NCBI GenBank assembly: GCA_025094145.1
Contig: JALLLS010000020.1
Coordinates: forward strand, 405,203-469,202
DNA from: Spinellus fusiger
Lineage: Eukaryota; Mucoromycota; Mucoromycetes; Mucorales; Phycomycetaceae
DNA: 64,000 nucleotides
Reading direction: 5' to 3'
Translations under genes and position numbers: made by a program
The notes under the pieces: model-generated
The model's input: the letters and a program-made list of their open reading frames with translations, nothing else
What the model was told of the DNA's origin: nothing
Database searches by the model: none
Part shown: in pieces, positions 20,363 through 32,694 of the stretch
How positions within the stretch are numbered: position 1 is the stretch's first letter
Layout of the letters: every line of letters starts with the position of its first letter

Positions 20363-21392
20363 AATACATACAAGAATCCTAAGTTAAATCTATAAGCATA
20401 TTGTATCTTCTTTACTTCATTAAAATCTTTAGTTAAGAAAGAATAGATAGAAATACAATAAGAAAAAGGAAATAGATAGTTATCTTATTAGCAACACTGA
20501 ATAGTGTCAGCTATTATTTATTATCCATTGATGTGATGGTGTCGTTAATGACTTCTTAGGTCCAAAGGTATTTGGTTTAGTTAACGTACAATTAACTCTG
20601 CTCTTATTTATTCAACTTGTTTGTTATTCTTTTATACTTCTTTTATACTTTAATGATTATTACAGATAGAAGAACTTCAAGGAAATCACCACCAAAAGAC
20701 ATACATTCTAATGCAGGCTGTTGTGCTTTTATATTATCTCTAAAAGATCTGTCAACTGTATTAAATACGCTACGACTTAGATGCTTTATTCAATACCATT
20801 GATTCTATAGCTGTTTTATTTATTTATTTATAAACTGTTAAATGTTAACCTCTCGTTTCTTTAATAAATGGGGTCTGAGGTAACAGCATCCTGTACACCA
20901 CTCAATATATCTCTTCTCAATGTGTCTTGGTTATGCCGTATAGAATTCAGACAACCTTGTTCAATGTTAGCATACATGTCTACTCTATACTGATAAAGAG
21001 GGCTTTCCAAATAAATGCAAGTGATTGGAATCATTTATGTACATTAGTCTGAAACAGTAGTGTTTTATTGTGCTTATCATGATATTCTGGTTATTGATTG
21101 AGCATGTTTTTATAGTCCAACCTAACTGTCCTGTAGGAAAAAGAAGTACTTAACTCATAGGACTGTATGACTGATTCATCTCACTCATTCTTTGAAGGAA
21201 GCTCATTTCTTGGTCTTATCACAATGTCACTACATTCTGTTTGGTATCTATCATTTCTTGGACAGTTAAGATGACTTTTGTACAAATAGCCACACTTACA
21301 ACAGCTTATCTATCTATTTTGAAGATGGTTCACTCAGATAATGCTATTAGGTATATAATTTGGATAAACATACTTGTTCAAGAAAGTGTGAA
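20363..21392. other. AT-rich gap, nothing assigned
   Basis: About 1 kb with only short open frames. No RNA gene or recognisable transposon end seen until the TIR-like sequence at 21393. Confidence 0.55.
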
Positions 21393-22264
21393 TACAGCCA
21401 CACTCAATTGAATTGAATACCTTTGAGTATAAATATCAGGACGAAACAGATAAGACATGTTCAACATTAAATAAAACATTTCACATTTGATCTATAAGCT
21501 CCAAAATTAAGCATATCAAGTCTCAATATATTTAATTATAGAAAATAGAATAATAATACAGTTAATATTTTGTATGGCCTTCTTTGGCATCAATGACAGC
21601 CTGGCATCTGTCTATCATACTCTGAACCTATCGTTGTGCAAGTTCAATACCAACTTTCTACATTGATAATAGATACCTTTCTTTCTTCAATTCATATTTC
21701 CAAGGCGTATCAGACATGTTCAATTGAGTTCAAATCAGGGATTTGTGTAGGCTAGTAATCAAAGAACCCTAATTTGATGTGTCTCTTTTCACCATCTAGC
21801 ATAGGCCTCAGTATGACAGCTAGCACTCTTTTATTGTAACAGAAACTCGCTGTTATTCTTTATGGTGCAATTCAATGAACCAAAGATGGAACTCACTAAC
21901 TAAAACAATGATGTATTCGTCTTGGTTTACAGTGCCATCAACAACGACTAATGAGCCAAATCCATTAGCCTAATAGCAACTCTAAAACATCACACCATTA
22001 CCACCAAACTACATTGTTGGATCAATAGGATTATAACTATAACGTTTTCTAAATATTTTAATGACACAGGCATCTCTATTGCTCTTTTTCATAATGTATG
22101 TTGACTCGTCAGACTAAATGATACCTCTCCACTAATCACTTGTTCAACTGGCATGTTCCTTAGCACAACAAAGCTGTTTCTCTTTGTATGTTTTTAAGTG
22201 AAGGCCAGAGTGTAGTCTACAGAAAAGGATACATACTCTAACTGATTGCAGTAGCTGATAATAG
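21393..22264 (-). mobile_element. Decayed, truncated relative of Tc1-B touching the permease stop codon
   Basis: Starts with a TIR-like end TACAGCCACACTCAATTGAA at 21393. Read on the minus strand it follows the Tc1-B transposase from about residue 125 (ACTATTATCAGCTACTGCAA) to its C-terminus (QRCQAVIDAKEGHTK-like at 21575-21615), with many stops and frameshifts. The part upstream of that point is missing. Homology begins about 3 bp downstream of the amino-acid permease stop codon. Confidence 0.85.
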
Positions 22265-22266
22265 TA

Positions 22267-24909
22267 TCAGGTTTCAAGTATAACACGACCTGTATCAAAG
22301 TCTATACAAAGCATTATAAATGAACATTGTTTAATTTACGCAATATATCAGATAAATATTAAAATAAATTACCAACTTCATCCAAGGGTACTAATTTGGT
22401 CTTCTTTGTCAACTTGAAACCAATATAGCAAAAAAAGATAGGAAGAATACCAATGTAATTTGTAATAAACCGCATGACATCGAATTGAGGAGTAAAAGAG
22501 CTATAGCCCATGAATATCAATAATAATATAAGATACTATTTTCATGGACAGGTTATCAAAAAAAAGTGTTACTAAAACATAAATAGAACCTACCTTGTCC
22601 AAGAATAATTAAGACACAAAGAATACCTGAAAAATAGGCAGAAAAAGGACTGGCCCAAGCCTTGTAAGGAAAATCATTCAGACTACGACCTTGGCGACGA
22701 TGGGCTCTTCTGAATCTGATATGAACAAAGGAAATACCCGCCCAACTAATAAATCCAGTAACGGCATTAATGCTTAAAAACCATACAAATGCAGCAGAAG
22801 CACTATAAATCGAGACAAATACACATAAAAATCCAGTGGTAGAAGAGAGAAAAACAGCATAATAAGGAGCACCGTATCGATTTGTACGGGCTAATATCAA
22901 AGGAGCCTGCCCATCACGAGCTAGTGCCATTAGTGTACGGGCACACGTATATAAGGAGGAGTTGGCGGCAGAAAGTACACTTGATAAAACCACAGCATTA
23001 ATAATATGTGCTCCTGCGTCAATACCACCAAGGGTAAAGACTAGGGTAAATGAAGCCGTTGCAGAGTCCTCAGCACTATTGAGGAGGTTGGGATCTGTGC
23101 TTGGAATACAAAGACCCAGTAGAAAGATGGTGATAATGTAGAAAAAGATAATACGCCAGAATGTATTACGAATAGCCTTGGGTATTGTTTTTGCAGGATT
23201 CTTGGCTTCACCAGCAGTAACACCAACTAGTATAGTAGAAAATAAGAAATATATTGGCAAAGCATCGATGGTCCAGTGATGAGTTTACTTACCAATCTCA
23301 GTACCCAAGAAAGAGAATCCTGCTGAAAGTAAAACGGACACTGTTCCAACGACACCGTCAGAGAAAGCGCCAGGATCTTTCCAATAGCTATTAAAATAAT
23401 AACAATGAATGATATCAATATTTTTTTCCCAATATTGAGAATAGACAACTTACGTAAATCCAATGGCATGACCCCCTAAACCACCCGAGCTTACGCAAAT
23501 AGCTATTGACAAGACCAACAGAATAAGCTAACACATCACTTCAGTTAATACGGGACATACCAATAATGATAAATACGAAAACAATTAATATCTTGAGCAT
23601 GGCAAACCAGTACTCAAGTTCACCGTATATTCTACAAAGCAGTTAGCGGCACTATTCTCAAAATGACATGTGTTTACCTCACACCGACCAAATTAATGGA
23701 AAGAATAAGAAATAAGAAGAGCACAGACCATACAGCATCTGGCATTACTGGTTTCCACCAATTAATGATAGTTGCAGCAGCAGAAAGTTCTATGAATAGA
23801 TGATGTGAGTTCTATTCATTGGATAAATAGAGTTACCTGTGGCAATTGTTACGGCCTAAATATCGGTTTATATTTGTTTGATAAAATAGTACAATGTAAA
23901 AATAAGTCTTAATTATTTTTCATAAGTAATAATAGAAGAACAATGCATTACCCACTAGTGTAGCATTTAAATGATCATTGGCAGTAATAGGAGCAGTAAT
24001 AGAGATAGTGTCAGTCACAATATAAAATAAACTTGAGCCACCTTAATCTTGATCTGTTTGTACTACTTACCGAAAACCTACAAATACAAATAAGGAAATA
24101 CAAAAGAAAAAAAAAGTCAATAAGATGCCCAATCCATTGGTAACCATGACGACATACCAATAATTCCAACCCAATGCAAACCCCAGTGCTGGATCTACAA
24201 AGCGACTGGCATAGTGACTGAAAGAGCCAGAGACTAGGAAAAAAAATGAATGAATAGTTAAATAAAATCCATGTCTATTCTTCTTCTACTTCTCATGAAT
24301 AGATATGTGTATAAAACACACCTGGTAAGAAGGTAGCCATTTCACCAAGACATGTCATGACACAAAAAACCTATTATAAAATGAATTACATTATGTTTCC
24401 ATACAATAATATTTTACCATAAATCCAACAATACAGTAAGCAATAAGAGCACCCGCTGGACCAGCCTGAATAATAATAAATAATAATAATAAAAGCATAG
24501 GTTAGTTGGCTTAGATTTTTACAGGATTTCTAAAAACTAAGTGTGTTAAATAGGAGTTATTTATTTACCATTGCGATATTTTGCCCAGAATTTAAGAAAA
24601 GACCAGTGCTATGATTTCTTTGTTAGACGCTTTTTTTTTTTTTTTTTGCTTTGTAACGTTGTTGATTTATGTTCTTTTATTCCTGTCTTACCCAATGGCA
24701 CCTCCAAGTGAAATCATTTGGATATGTCTGGCATCAAGGCCACGCTTAGTATTTTCGAATTCTGCCTTATTGTCATGTTCTCCTGCCTCTTCCGATTTTT
24801 CTGATATGATAGATGAGGGAATGGATTTTGAATAGTTCTCATTTTTTTCCTGGTCTACTGCTGGGGAGATAGAGCCTTCTTCCATGTGAATTACTTTCTC
24901 ACTTATCAT
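22267..24909 (-). CDS. Fungal amino-acid permease (YAT/APC family)
   Basis: Multi-exon plasma-membrane amino-acid/proton symporter of the fungal YAT family. Exon 1 (24692-24909) carries the signature RHIQMISLGGAIG. Short exons follow at 24569-24608 (GTGLFLNSG), 24418-24465 and 24322-24370 (FCVMTCLGEMATFLP). Later exons give SGSFSHYASRFVDPALGFALGWNYWY, AVTIATELSAAATIINWW, YWKDPGAFSDG, ITAGEAKNPAKTIPKAI and LNDFPYKAWASPFSAYF. The last three exons end or lie at 22590, 22373-22500 and 22267-22301, giving LGQGSSFTPQFDVM and the tail DFDTGRVILET. Phase closes wherever checked, except that the join between GWNYWY and AVTIATE (23840-24240) probably needs an extra small exon I could not fix. Substrate unknown. 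Confidence 0.86.
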
Positions 24910-26103
24910 AGTCTGCCTTTTCTTGGGAGAGTATTTATCAATTGAACTTTAAATAAAGAAAAGAGTAGAATAGGTAAGGATAACTTTCAATACAATAAAG
25001 AAAAGAAAAAGAGATAGAGAAGAAAAAGAAAAAAAGAAAAAAGAAAAAGAAGAAAAAAACAAGATACCTATAGTAAATGAACTGAAACCAACAACCAATT
25101 TTGGTCGCTCATTTGAATTGTCATGTCTTATGCCGTCTTTTGCATAAATACAAGTCCGCCGAGATACTGTATACGATACATAAAAGATCAAACACTAATA
25201 TGATCCACTAGCGCTGTATTAGAGTGAAGTATACTGTTCTACTATTTATTATCATTAATAGATCATCATGATAGTATTAATGCGTAAGAGTGTCCGCATA
25301 AAAATGAGGGCAAAGGAGATGTCTCCTTTTAATTTAAATAAGATGGCTCACAACCACTATCTACTCAAATATGTCTAATAGTTTAGATAAAGCAGACTGA
25401 TTTTGTATTGAAGCGTTTAAATCAAAGATCAAAGAATACATAAAGAGAATAGTGAGTCATCAGTGTCATCAGTTTCAATGATATATACTCCTGTTGTACT
25501 TCTAAGAATTGAGTTTCGTTGCTCCCGTCTTGTATTTATGCTTATCACGTTTCTCACCATATTTTTAAATTGCAAAGAAATAATACAGTCTAATGCGTTC
25601 TTTCTTTTCCATGAAGATCTATAGGCAATAAAGCAAAACATATCTTTAGGCGCATGATTAGTGGTGGTGTTGTGGCACTTGAATAAGTTCCTAACTTCTA
25701 GCTTATCGGTAGATTCTCTCTTTTTGAAAGGTAGGCCAGACTTAATAAAGAAATTAAGAGATAATGACAGTTCATAACAAGATAGCTACAGCCATCGCTC
25801 TCTTAATAACAAACTGAATTGAATTAAATCTAATAGGTTAGACCCTCTACAGATTAGATAATAAACATATACTTAGTGAGTTAGAATGTTGAGAAAGAAG
25901 TAATAGTATCATCATACTCAATACCCATGTCAATATATTTACAGCAACAGCAACAGCAACAACAACAACAATCAACCGACATGAAGAGATACAAAGGTAT
26001 TGGTAGTCATAGTCAAAGAAGATAATATGTATTGATAATGCACATATATATATATATTTACAATGATATTTTCTCGAGGAAAAGAGAAAAGAAACACAGC
26101 CAT
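24910..26103. other. Intergenic region between the permease and BRR2
   Basis: About 1.2 kb holding the permease promoter and the BRR2 3' region. Purine-rich tract at 25010-25060 and an (ACA/GCA)n tract at about 25945-25975. No gene seen. Confidence 0.6.
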
Positions 26104-29100
26104 TTACTCTTCTTCACTCATATCTTCATCACTATCTTCTCCATCTGCCACATCCAATTCAAGTTCAAGTTCTTGATCACAGCCATTGTAACTGTCTGAC
26201 ATCAAATAGATTCTAAGGTGATGATGGCCTGCCTTGGGTGCAACAAAGTCCAGCTTCACTGTCAGTTTCTGCTGTAAAGTGACACGCTTAATAGCCAAGA
26301 GAGTCTTGCTTTCAGGATCACCCACCACAATCCACCATCCTTCGTCCTTCTTTTGAGAGAAAAAGGGTGCCACCACAGGTCCTACCTCCTCCTCCTCTTC
26401 TGATTCACGCTCCAATTGAACCCTCACATTCACAACACTACCAGAAGTAATGGAATCCATGTCTGCCACCTCAAATCCAAGTTCAATGTTGGGGTAACGG
26501 TTCACAAAGTGTGCTACTTCGCTCAGCTTCTGTTGGTTCATCTGAAGCACCTCATTTCTAACATCATCCTCGAGTTCCATAATATCAAAGACAGAGGCCA
26601 CTTCTTTCTTCTCACATCGCTGAATGACATCGCTAGTGAAGTGGGGTACTTGTTTGAGGGGTGAGTCAAGATCCCACATGGCCTGGACACTCATTTGAGA
26701 TAGCTCCATGGAGGCCAAAGCAGGAGACAGCCAGCCATTAGACGAAATCACATCAACACATGCCTGTAGCAGGGGAATGATGCGTCCAAGAACAACAGCT
26801 TGGTCAGACTGAAGATCCGGTGGTAATTGCATGCGAGAGAAGTGTGCTTGCAAAAGAATGTTTGTTTTGATACGAGGGGTGTTGAACTTGGGAGTAGCAA
26901 GTCTGACAGGCAGGCGTTCGTACAGTCGCTTAAGAATGGAATCTTCATGATGGCGAATAGGAATACTATCAAATTCAGTAGCAGAGGCAACAATCTCTAA
27001 TAAACCTCTCAGCTTAGTGGTGTTCTTCAAACTGACACTGAACATATCTACAGTGGTGTAGTTGATATTGTAGTAGGCTGCAATCATGCCCAAGTTAAGT
27101 GGGCTCACATCCATCTCATCTTCCACAGTAATACATTTAGTCTCCTGTAGATCGTTCAGTGTATTCTCAACCAACTCAGAAAGATGGTCAGATAAATGAC
27201 GATGGCTTGTGCCTTGTAAGCCATAGTAGTTAGGATTGTGGGCCATACGACGGTAAAGGAAGGTCCATGTAAGGTAATCCACAGCATCCTGCTTGTTTTC
27301 AATGGTCTTGGTGACAATCTCTGCGTTAAAGTGATCGTGTATGAATTGATCCAAATGAGATTCAACGGGTAATGCTTCATACAAGAATCGTTTGTAGAAC
27401 TCTTTCTTGTTAGCTTGGCACATGAGAACACACTTGCCAGTGTCATCGTGGCGAGGACGACAGGCACGTCCAATCATTTGGAGTACATCTGTAATGGGAC
27501 AATCTGCATAACGATGCTCTTTACCTTCAAAGTATTGAGTACCCATTACAATCACCATATGAGAATGAAGTGACAATGCCCAGCAAGTATCGCGCGATGC
27601 AATGACTACTTGGATAGCACCCGAAGTATATAGTTGCTCTACAATCAGCTTGTCTTGCTTTGACAATGCTTCGTGATAGAAGCCGATACCATGCTCAAGT
27701 GTCTCTACCAATGTTTTGTCTTGCACACGATCCAAGATGGTTTGGATCTCTTCCAATTTACAGTGCAAGAAGCGGTTAGGTGTATCATCACCAATACAGT
27801 AGGTAATAATGTCTACGGCGGTTAATTTACACTGCTTTCTTGAGGGCACAAATACAATCACAGGCTTATCAGCAGAGTGTGAAGTAATAGCAATATATGT
27901 AGGTTTTGCCATGGCCATCATTAAAGAGGCAAAATGAGGGATGTTGTAGCTCTGAATGTAGATCTCCAAGGGCACAGGTCTTACAGAAGGATGGAAGTTA
28001 AAGACGGCCTGAGAAGGTGCGCCAATCCATTCACCCAAATCCTTTGCATTGGCAAGGGAAGTACTCAGTACAATAATACGAATGGCCTTTTGAGTCTGAG
28101 AAGCAATATAACGCATACGAGAGACAATCACTTCATAAGTGGGTCCAATGTCACCACCAATCAAGTGCAACTCATCTGCAATGAACAGACTGACATTCTG
28201 TACATTCTTTCTCTGTTTCCAGCGACGAGAAACAACATCCCACTGATTAGGTGTACATGCAACAATGTCACCGCGCTCTAATAGCTTAAAATCTGCACTA
28301 GTTTCACCTGTCAATGCAACAACTTCTTTTCCACCTTCAATCTTGCTGAACTTGTTATTCCAGTCAGCAACACGTTGATCCACTAGTTCCTGGAAGGGTG
28401 CTACATAAATGCAGCGTCCATTCTTATCCTGCTGCCACATACGGAGAATAGCAAACTCTGCACACACAGTCTTGCCACTACCAGTAGGAGCACCAATAAA
28501 GGTATTGTCATCTGTAGTATAAAGTGCATTGAAGGATTGAGTTTGGATAGGATTAAAGTGCTTGATCCAGCCAGAATAGACATTTTCATAGATAGGATTG
28601 CGCAGAGCAGACACTGGCAATGGTTGAAGATCGTGCAATTCTGTGTGGGGTGTGTACTTCTCAGGCAAAATCAAGTGCTTAAAGGACACTGGCAGTTTAG
28701 TTTCTGCATGTAACCAACGATCTGCTACCACAGTAACAAAGTAGTTGGGTGGCAGGGGTTCATACAATGGCACAGTGAAAGACACCAAGTATTCTTCTTC
28801 AGCACAGCGTTGCTTGAGAATAAAGTAATCATGGTGAAGAATAGTCTCTCCATCGACATCCTCTACTAGAATCCAAAATGCCTCTGATGTATCATGGACC
28901 TTCTCATCCCACTGGAAATCAGGAGTGATAGTCAACTCTATCTTTAGTAAAGAACGGGTGACAGGCTGAACATGGGCTTGAATATCAAGACGAGGGAATT
29001 GGTGAATGAATTTGTGCAATTGACGGCCTGCCTTGGGTTGACCTACAAGTTCACCCAGTTCCTGAGGGTTAAGATCAAAGTAGCGCTCCCAAGGAAACTC

Positions 29101-32100
29101 TTTTCTTTCAAGACGCTTAACAATATCAAAAGGCATGGTTTTGAATTGGCGTAAAGGAGACATGGACAACCAAGAGCGCTTTTCTACCATCTTACAGAGA
29201 TCCAATGCCTTTTTAGTGAGCTGTGCCCAGCCACGTTTCAGACAAATCTCAAAAATAGCACGCAGAATACGACCTGCACTCTGGGTGACGAATACCATGT
29301 CAGATACAAGAGCAAATCCATCCAGTTTAAGTTGAGAAATGTAGGATTGTAAGAGGACGTTGATTTTGGCAGTTGGTTCTTCCAGACTCTCCTTGACAGG
29401 AATTGGCACACGCTCAAGTAGTTTAGAAAGTTCAAGTTTCTCTTCTTCACGGATAGGAATGTACTTGAACTCATCAGAGAGAGCGAATACTCTGAAGAGT
29501 TCAATATGACTCATCATTGGCTTCAAGTGCTGGTTGTAAGTAGCCATAGAGTGATGTGTCACATAAAAGTGAGAGGCAATACGACCCAATTCAGTCATTT
29601 GGAAACGACCCGACTTTTTATCATACTTGATGAGATTACACTTGTCAAGTACAACAGCAGCTGAATGGATCAAGTCCACACGCTTTTGTTCCAAGTAGGG
29701 ATCTTCAGCAATCTCATCTTCTGATATGTTGTAGAGTGTAGGGTTTCTCAGCATACGAACGTACAGGTAGGTATAGCCTAGCCATTGCACAGCTTCATCT
29801 CTGTTACGAATGCTACCCAACATAATCTCTGCATTCAAATTATCAGACAATCGAGCAATAAACTGGGATTCGATGGGAAGTTGAGTGTTGAGAAGAGAGA
29901 GATAGTACTGGAGTTCAGCATGAGCAGTGATAATAATACCTTCACCATAAGTGTCGAATTGTGGACGACCTGCACGACCCAACATCTGCAACACATCCTG
30001 AGGGGACAGCTCGATCCAGCGACCCTTTTCAGGTGAGTAGATCTGAGTGCCTTTAATAATGACAGCGTGGGCTGGTAAATTGACACCCCAAGCCAGTGTA
30101 GCTGTAGAACAAAGGACCTTGATATGACCATCGGCAAACAGTTCTTCTACCAAAGTACGGTCAGCACGCGTCATGCCAGCATGATGGATAGCAAAGCCAT
30201 AGGGCAAAAGATCTTGTAGATTAGCATCCTTGACAGTAGCAGCTTCTGATTGCAGAATTTCACGACTAGCAGAGTCCTGCTTTAAGAAGCGTCCAATGGT
30301 TCCCTTTTCAATAGCAAGATCACGCATGGTTTTTGCTGTCTTTGCTGTTTCTTTACGTGAATGAACAAACACAAGTACCTGGTTTTCTTCACGCTGTTCG
30401 AGTTGTTCAATGGCCTTTTCATAACAGACTTCATTCATCACTTGGAATCTTTTAATGGCCTTTTTCTCCGTGACACCAATGAACTGTTGTTTTAATGGAC
30501 AAGGACGGAAGGTACTATCAAAGAAGAAGAGACCTGACTTGAGATCCACACGTAAGAAGGCAGCAACATCTGCATAGTTTGGAAGTGTGGCTGATAATCC
30601 CACTAAACGTACAAGTTCTTGTGTTTGTTCCATTGTGCGGATGGTACGAGAGACAATACTTTCAAGCACAGGACCACGATCATCATGCAACAAGTGAATT
30701 TCATCAATAATAATGAGTCTGACAAGGGCAGTGTAACTACGGTCAGTGGCTTTACGAGTGATAACATCCCACTTTTCTGGTGTTGTGACAATAATCTGGG
30801 TGTCTGCAATCTGCTGCTTTGTTAGCTGTCGATCACCCGTCAATTCGGCCACTTGGACATTGTAGGGCTTCAGACGTCTACTGAAATTGCCCACCATTTC
30901 TGCTACCAGGGCCTTCATAGGAGCAATATAAACAATCTTAAAGGCATCTAAATCAATGGCATTTGTCTCAGGATCACGGTTTCTATCCAGTTCATGAAGA
31001 ATCGTCAACATGGCAACATTAGTTTTGCCTGCACCTGTTGGAGCACACAGCAGAACATTCTCATCACTCCCAAAGGCAGTAGGATAAAGTTTGCTCTGAA
31101 CACGATTCAGACTCTCGGCACCTGCAAATGCCTCATGTGTCCATTTTGGCATGGACTTTATGGACACCAGTTTCTCATCAGCAGCAAAAGCATGGGGTTT
31201 AGGGGCAGGAACATGAATTTCCTCATAGCCCTTTTTAGCACGCTTGAAGGAGCCATCAGGTAGTTTGACCTTTTTATTGGACATGAGGTGGGATCCTTGT
31301 TCAAAGGCCAATGCTTCCAGATCCAAAAGACGACGAGGAGCCAAGGTAGTGCCTGGTGTTAATGTGGTGGTGGTGGGTACTTGGCCACGACTACGATGTT
31401 CTTTGGGCTTTGTATCGATTTCCATGGCATTCTCAACTACACCCTTTCTCACCAAGGCCTCTCCACGACGCTGACGGTCTCCACTCAATTCACGCAAGAT
31501 CCATGACAGTCCCTTTTGTTCTAGTTCTGATTCCAAGGCTGTCTTTTCAGCTCCTTCTACTCTTGCAAGACGTGTACACCAATAGATGAGATCGCGGTTC
31601 TTGATGAGAATACGAACAAGATCGAATTTGTCATAGTCAAACAATCCCATCAGTTCATTTTCACAATCACGAATGTTAATATCAGGGGATCCAAGAATGT
31701 CGAATGCCTTGGTTGTCTTTTCTTGAGCAGTGTAAGGATCAGAATAGTAGGTGGCTACTTGACGCTGGAGCCAAAAGGCATCAATGTCATAGGGAGTGAC
31801 ATGATCCAAAGATCTCTTTGTTGTGCTACTGCGCTTTTTCTTACTCTCTGCACCAGGAAGGACTGTTTTGAAGCCATCCTCCTCATCCTCATCCTCCTCT
31901 TCTTCTTCGCGTTGTCGTCTTCCAGAAGAGAGGACAGTGGTGACTTGTGTCTCGTCATCATAGTCTTCCTCCTCCTGATCATCATCTCTGACTTCATACT
32001 GATTGTCTTCATTTTCTTCCTCTTCATCATCATCAAACACAACAGCCACTCCCAACTCATCATCAATCTCGCCTAGTTTCTGTCCATGTTCATCGACTTC

Positions 32101-32694
32101 CATAGCATCTCCTTCTGCACTGTAATCTGTAATCTTCTTGGACAGATTTACGAGTTGTGCAAACCGTTCAGACTGAATAGATCCAATCACAGACTCGATT
32201 TCACGCTTCTTATCAAAATCCTTCAATGTGTCTGTCTTGAGGGTCTCCAAAACATCATCAGCAGCACTACGAATAATATCCCGTGCCTGATCCCCGAGAT
32301 GTTCATAAACAAACGACAGGATGTGTTCATAGGCTTCTCGTGTCTCTTTTGTCCGTGGTTTATAATTGAGACCTTCCCAATCCTCGGTTGCTGAGAGAAC
32401 AGAAGAATAGCCATACGCCTTACTAATGGCACTCTCCTCCTTCTTTCTTCTCCTCTTCTCTGCTACTTCTTCAGCACATTCTGCAGCCTTCTTCTTCTTT
32501 TCCTCAATATCTTTGGGGGTTTCTCTTTCTACGCGTGAACCAAACTCCTTGGTATCAATACGTCCCCAGAGTGTTTCTGGTTCACCTGTGGGTTCTTGAT
32601 CTCTGCGTGGCAACCCCTTACGATCTGCCTGAAGTACAAGACTGGAGTTGGCAGCATATTGATACTGATTAGCTTTGGCAATATTCTCTGCCAT
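26104..32694 (-). CDS. BRR2: Pre-mRNA-splicing helicase Brr2 (U5 snRNP 200-kDa Ski2-like helicase)
   Basis: A single uninterrupted frame of 2196 codons, full length for the family. Brr2 is a component of the U5 snRNP and unwinds U4/U6 during spliceosome activation. The N-terminal domain starts NQYQYAANSSLVLQADR and includes a long acidic stretch (about residues 200-270). The N-terminal helicase cassette has Walker A APTGAGKT at about 549-556, DEIH at about 663, SAT and QMLGRAGR. A Sec63 domain follows. The C-terminal cassette has APTGSGKT at about 1401, DELH at about 1506, STS in place of SAT and QMIGRACR, then a second Sec63 domain; this cassette is catalytically weak in known Brr2. The C-terminus is acidic (DGEDSDEDMSEEE). 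It has no intron although its neighbours have two to nine. Confidence 0.97.
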   Translation of the reverse strand: MAENIAKANQYQYAANSSLVLQADRKGLPRRDQEPTGEPETLWGRIDTKEFGSRVERETPKDIEEKKKKAAECAEEVAEKRRRKKEESAISKAYGYSSVLSATEDWEGLNYKPRTKETREAYEHILSFVYEHLGDQARDIIRSAADDVLETLKTDTLKDFDKKREIESVIGSIQSERFAQLVNLSKKITDYSAEGDAMEVDEHGQKLGEIDDELGVAVVFDDDEEEENEDNQYEVRDDDQEEEDYDDETQVTTVLSSGRRQREEEEEDEDEEDGFKTVLPGAESKKKRSSTTKRSLDHVTPYDIDAFWLQRQVATYYSDPYTAQEKTTKAFDILGSPDINIRDCENELMGLFDYDKFDLVRILIKNRDLIYWCTRLARVEGAEKTALESELEQKGLSWILRELSGDRQRRGEALVRKGVVENAMEIDTKPKEHRSRGQVPTTTTLTPGTTLAPRRLLDLEALAFEQGSHLMSNKKVKLPDGSFKRAKKGYEEIHVPAPKPHAFAADEKLVSIKSMPKWTHEAFAGAESLNRVQSKLYPTAFGSDENVLLCAPTGAGKTNVAMLTILHELDRNRDPETNAIDLDAFKIVYIAPMKALVAEMVGNFSRRLKPYNVQVAELTGDRQLTKQQIADTQIIVTTPEKWDVITRKATDRSYTALVRLIIIDEIHLLHDDRGPVLESIVSRTIRTMEQTQELVRLVGLSATLPNYADVAAFLRVDLKSGLFFFDSTFRPCPLKQQFIGVTEKKAIKRFQVMNEVCYEKAIEQLEQREENQVLVFVHSRKETAKTAKTMRDLAIEKGTIGRFLKQDSASREILQSEAATVKDANLQDLLPYGFAIHHAGMTRADRTLVEELFADGHIKVLCSTATLAWGVNLPAHAVIIKGTQIYSPEKGRWIELSPQDVLQMLGRAGRPQFDTYGEGIIITAHAELQYYLSLLNTQLPIESQFIARLSDNLNAEIMLGSIRNRDEAVQWLGYTYLYVRMLRNPTLYNISEDEIAEDPYLEQKRVDLIHSAAVVLDKCNLIKYDKKSGRFQMTELGRIASHFYVTHHSMATYNQHLKPMMSHIELFRVFALSDEFKYIPIREEEKLELSKLLERVPIPVKESLEEPTAKINVLLQSYISQLKLDGFALVSDMVFVTQSAGRILRAIFEICLKRGWAQLTKKALDLCKMVEKRSWLSMSPLRQFKTMPFDIVKRLERKEFPWERYFDLNPQELGELVGQPKAGRQLHKFIHQFPRLDIQAHVQPVTRSLLKIELTITPDFQWDEKVHDTSEAFWILVEDVDGETILHHDYFILKQRCAEEEYLVSFTVPLYEPLPPNYFVTVVADRWLHAETKLPVSFKHLILPEKYTPHTELHDLQPLPVSALRNPIYENVYSGWIKHFNPIQTQSFNALYTTDDNTFIGAPTGSGKTVCAEFAILRMWQQDKNGRCIYVAPFQELVDQRVADWNNKFSKIEGGKEVVALTGETSADFKLLERGDIVACTPNQWDVVSRRWKQRKNVQNVSLFIADELHLIGGDIGPTYEVIVSRMRYIASQTQKAIRIIVLSTSLANAKDLGEWIGAPSQAVFNFHPSVRPVPLEIYIQSYNIPHFASLMMAMAKPTYIAITSHSADKPVIVFVPSRKQCKLTAVDIITYCIGDDTPNRFLHCKLEEIQTILDRVQDKTLVETLEHGIGFYHEALSKQDKLIVEQLYTSGAIQVVIASRDTCWALSLHSHMVIVMGTQYFEGKEHRYADCPITDVLQMIGRACRPRHDDTGKCVLMCQANKKEFYKRFLYEALPVESHLDQFIHDHFNAEIVTKTIENKQDAVDYLTWTFLYRRMAHNPNYYGLQGTSHRHLSDHLSELVENTLNDLQETKCITVEDEMDVSPLNLGMIAAYYNINYTTVDMFSVSLKNTTKLRGLLEIVASATEFDSIPIRHHEDSILKRLYERLPVRLATPKFNTPRIKTNILLQAHFSRMQLPPDLQSDQAVVLGRIIPLLQACVDVISSNGWLSPALASMELSQMSVQAMWDLDSPLKQVPHFTSDVIQRCEKKEVASVFDIMELEDDVRNEVLQMNQQKLSEVAHFVNRYPNIELGFEVADMDSITSGSVVNVRVQLERESEEEEEVGPVVAPFFSQKKDEGWWIVVGDPESKTLLAIKRVTLQQKLTVKLDFVAPKAGHHHLRIYLMSDSYNGCDQELELELDVADGEDSDEDMSEEE

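Noticed and set aside
31755..32066. Met/Lys/Arg-rich minus frame overlapping BRR2
   Set aside because: Out-of-frame reading of the acidic GAG/GAT codon run of BRR2.
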